Both the position numbers and the translations under genes were made by a program. A DNA stretch of 64,000 nt from Photobacterium angustum (GTDB taxonomy: Bacteria > Pseudomonadota > Gammaproteobacteria > Enterobacterales > Vibrionaceae). Positions 62,026 to 64,000 of the stretch are shown here, piece by piece. Below the pieces are notes generated by a model, which worked only from the letters and a program-made list of their open reading frames with translations, did no database searches and was not told the origin of the DNA. The first letter of the stretch is position 1. The number at the start of each line of letters is the position of its first letter. The stretch lies in NCBI RefSeq assembly GCF_002954615.1, contig NZ_MSCJ01000003.1, forward strand, positions 682,001-746,000, read 5' to 3'.

Positions 62026-62877
62026 ATGCTGTCAATATTATGGATGATGGGTGCACTTTGCTCGTTTTGTTTAATAGCTATTGGTGCAAGAGAGTTATCT
62101 GGTGATATCACCACTGCTCAGTTAATGGCACTGCGTAGTATAATTGGATTAGGCATTATTAGTGCTATTATCTTATATTATCGAGATAAACATTTATTTC
62201 AGACGCAACGCTTGCGGTTACACGTATTTCGCAATGTATTCCACTTTGCCGGTCAATATGGCTGGTTATTAGGGTTAACATTATTACCCTTGGCAGAAGT
62301 TTTTGCGATTGAGTTTACCGTACCTATTTGGACTGCAATTATTGCCACGTTGTTCTTAAACGAACGCTTTACCTCAAAGCGTTTGTTTTCCTTAGTGCTG
62401 GGTTTCATTGGCGTACTTATCATTGTTCAGCCCGGTATTAAAATCATTAATAGTGCTTCGCTAATCGTACTAGGGGCGGCGATGTGTTATGCCGTATCTC
62501 ATGCTTCAACTAAATCACTTTCTACTTCAGATAAGCCATTAACTATTCTATTTTTCATGTGTTTAGTACAACTTCCGTTTGGGTTAATACTAGCTTACCA
62601 AGGTTGGCAATCACCCAATATCTTTGCGTGGGGTTGGATTGTTTTAGTGTCTGTTTCAGCACTATTAGCCCATTTCTGTATGACCAAAGCAATGCAATCT
62701 GCCGATGTAACCTTAGTGGTTATGATGGACTTTTTACGCTTACCTTTAATCGCGATTGTAGGGTTTTATGTTTATGAGGAAGGGATTGATTGGACTCTTT
62801 TCTTAGGTGCCAGTTTTATGCTGGTGGGTAATTTAATGAATGTGAGTTCACCTAGAAAAGAAATGGTGAATAGTTAA
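62026..62877 (+). CDS. EamA/DMT-superfamily transporter
   Basis: Inner-membrane transporter of 283 residues with about ten hydrophobic segments forming two EamA repeats. Typical features are the start (LSILWMMGALCSFCLIAI), LLPLAEVFAIEFTVPIWTAI and NERFTSKRLFSLVLGFIGVLII at the end of the first repeat, and SADVTLVVMMDFLRLPLIAI in the second. DMT family members export metabolites or amino acids. AAGGG lies ahead of the ATG (a GTG three bases earlier is possible). The next gene overlaps its stop by one base, so they form an operon. Confidence 0.87.
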   Translation: MLSILWMMGALCSFCLIAIGARELSGDITTAQLMALRSIIGLGIISAIILYYRDKHLFQTQRLRLHVFRNVFHFAGQYGWLLGLTLLPLAEVFAIEFTVPIWTAIIATLFLNERFTSKRLFSLVLGFIGVLIIVQPGIKIINSASLIVLGAAMCYAVSHASTKSLSTSDKPLTILFFMCLVQLPFGLILAYQGWQSPNIFAWGWIVLVSVSALLAHFCMTKAMQSADVTLVVMMDFLRLPLIAIVGFYVYEEGIDWTLFLGASFMLVGNLMNVSSPRKEMVNS

Positions 62878-63464
62878 TGTTGTCGTTATTCGCATCATTG
62901 GGTTATTACGTATTTCTTATTTTTAGTGGGTTATTATTTCTGATTTTGGCGCCGTCTACATTGGTGTATGCAGATGCTCATAAGATGTTGTTAATGATGA
63001 CAATATGCTCCTGTATCATTCTTTGGTTACTGTTTTTTTATTTTCTCGTAACGAATGATACCTTTAGAGAAATCGCATTTACACGTATAACAAGGAAAGG
63101 AAATAAAATATTCAGTATTGCGCCAGCATTCATTTTCTTTACTATAACACCGCTCTTTATTTACATGTTTTATATAAAAGTGATCCCTAGTGTAATTATT
63201 GCTTTTCCTATCAATATTGCGTATCAAAATGTTGTCATTAAAGATCTTTCACAAGATAGAAGCATGGATTGGTGTATTAAGCCTGAAGAGTTTACACAAT
63301 TTATGAATAATAGTATTTGTGATATTCCCTCTGAAGTCGCGAGTAAATTATCATTGAATGATCGCGTTATTTTAGTGGGGAGAAAAACGGATCTCAGTTT
63401 TGGCTATTATGCGATGGTCGTGACGAAACCTGAATTAGTCACTCCAATTAAGCATCACTTTTAG
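62877..63464 (+). CDS. Hypothetical membrane protein, 195 residues
   Basis: Membrane protein with three hydrophobic segments in its first 120 residues (about 5-27, 36-60 and 80-105) followed by a soluble C-terminal domain of about 85 residues with two cysteines (MDWCIKPEEF, NNSICDIPSE). The family is not recognised. The start overlaps the DMT transporter stop (TAATG), indicating coupling, and the MreB-like gene follows 27 bases after it. A role in envelope biology is possible but not shown. Confidence 0.75.
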   Translation: MLSLFASLGYYVFLIFSGLLFLILAPSTLVYADAHKMLLMMTICSCIILWLLFFYFLVTNDTFREIAFTRITRKGNKIFSIAPAFIFFTITPLFIYMFYIKVIPSVIIAFPINIAYQNVVIKDLSQDRSMDWCIKPEEFTQFMNNSICDIPSEVASKLSLNDRVILVGRKTDLSFGYYAMVVTKPELVTPIKHHF

Positions 63465-63491
63465 TAGTTTTGATAAGGATAGAGTAAGGCA

Positions 63492-63974
63492 ATGTCATTC
63501 TTACAAAAGTTAAAACGCGATTTGTTGATTGAGCTGAGATCTAAACAGTTATCTGTTCAGGTATTTGGAACGAGTGAAAGGGTGGATTTATCTCCCTATA
63601 TTGCGATTGAAGATACGAAAAATAATGTATTAGCCGTTGGTGATAAAGCAAAATATTTATCAGGTTCAAATATTACAGTGCTTAATCCGTTTGATCATAA
63701 ACGCTCGTTTGTCGGTGATTTTTCTTGCGCAGAAAAGGTGCTGCAATATGCTGTCCGTGAAGTATTAGGTCACAACAAGTTTGTGTTAAGCCCACGTATT
63801 GTGATGCATCAATTGGAAAAAGTAGACGGTGGTCTTACTGATATTGAAGAGCGGGTGTTAAAAGAACTGGCGATGGGAGCTGGAGCAAGGGAGGTCTTAG
63901 TACATCATAACCAGGCTCGCATTAATGCTCAGAAAACCTCTTATGTAGCGTTTAAAAAACAATTGAGCTCGTAG
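63492..63974 (+). CDS. Short MreB-like (actin-family) protein, 160 residues
   Basis: Resembles only the N-terminal part of MreB (subdomains IA/IB): YIAIEDTKNNVLAVGDKAKYL matches MreB's nucleotide-domain strand and the AVG-x-x-AK element, VLNPFDHKRSFVGDFSCAEKVLQYAV matches the IRPMKDGVIADF region, and LAMGAGAREVLVHH matches the AGAREVxLIEE segment. The catalytic/phosphate-2 and C-terminal regions are missing, and the phosphate-1 loop is not clearly kept. The gene has a normal stop and AAGG before the ATG, so it looks like a real short gene rather than a frameshifted mreB. Function unknown; it may modulate filaments (inference). Confidence 0.72.
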   Translation: MSFLQKLKRDLLIELRSKQLSVQVFGTSERVDLSPYIAIEDTKNNVLAVGDKAKYLSGSNITVLNPFDHKRSFVGDFSCAEKVLQYAVREVLGHNKFVLSPRIVMHQLEKVDGGLTDIEERVLKELAMGAGAREVLVHHNQARINAQKTSYVAFKKQLSS

Positions 63975-64000
63975 TCTTACAGTGCCATTAATTTTTGTTG

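Overview
The window is chromosomal DNA from a low-GC gammaproteobacterium, most likely a member of the Vibrionaceae, with Photobacterium or Aliivibrio as best guesses. The gene families support this: a large-adhesin (Lap) locus, a standalone astB, a yqhD/yqhC pair, a KefG/KefB pair, a PLP enzyme of the VC1184 type, a CsrB-type sRNA with a VarA/GacA box, and a glyU-like tRNA. No insertion sequence, phage, CRISPR array or plasmid function was seen. The species call is inference.

Region 1 (1-24.1 kb) is a complete adhesin retention and release locus. A tight minus-strand operon encodes, in order of transcription, a membrane fusion protein (LapC), a TolC-like outer-membrane channel (LapE), an OmpA/TSP3 lipoprotein, the protease LapG, the c-di-GMP receptor LapD, and the ABC exporter LapB, which is cut by the window edge. 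Divergent from it is a 5,582-residue adhesin (LapA type) with an N-terminal retention module, a PAAG site for LapG, ten A-B pairs of Ig-like repeats (four of them near-identical 921-bp tandem units), and two C-terminal RTX secretion regions.

Region 2 (24.1-38 kb) is mostly housekeeping and hypothetical genes: astB, a yidB-like gene, kbp, a DUF2058 gene, a phosphosugar mutase, a questin-oxidase-like gene, lipoproteins, tRNA-Gly(CCC), a pair of small paralogous proteins, a flippase-like membrane protein, an ACT protein, and a DUF1007/NicO metal-transport pair behind a Zur-like box.

Region 3 (38-50.7 kb) holds a lone LptA paralogue, a GNAT protein, yqhD with its AraC-type regulator, and kefG-kefB. 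It also has a TonB receptor/YfiR/diguanylate cyclase operon, followed by a CsrB-family sRNA on the minus strand with a perfect upstream VarA/GacA palindrome.

Region 4 (50.7-64 kb) has a five-gene tripartite ABC exporter (adaptor, TolC, two MacB-like permeases, ATPase). Divergent from it is a two-gene operon of a 2-oxoglutarate/Fe dioxygenase and a PLP enzyme that lacks the desulfurase cysteine. Then come an N-terminally extended GAPDH, small hypothetical genes, a DMT transporter, a membrane protein and a short MreB-like protein.

A theme runs through the window: surface attachment controlled by c-di-GMP (LapD/LapG/LapA, and the YfiR-cyclase module) together with the Csr regulatory RNA. The least explained parts are the dioxygenase-PLP pair, the short MreB-like protein, the lone LptA paralogue and the OmpA lipoprotein inside the Lap operon.
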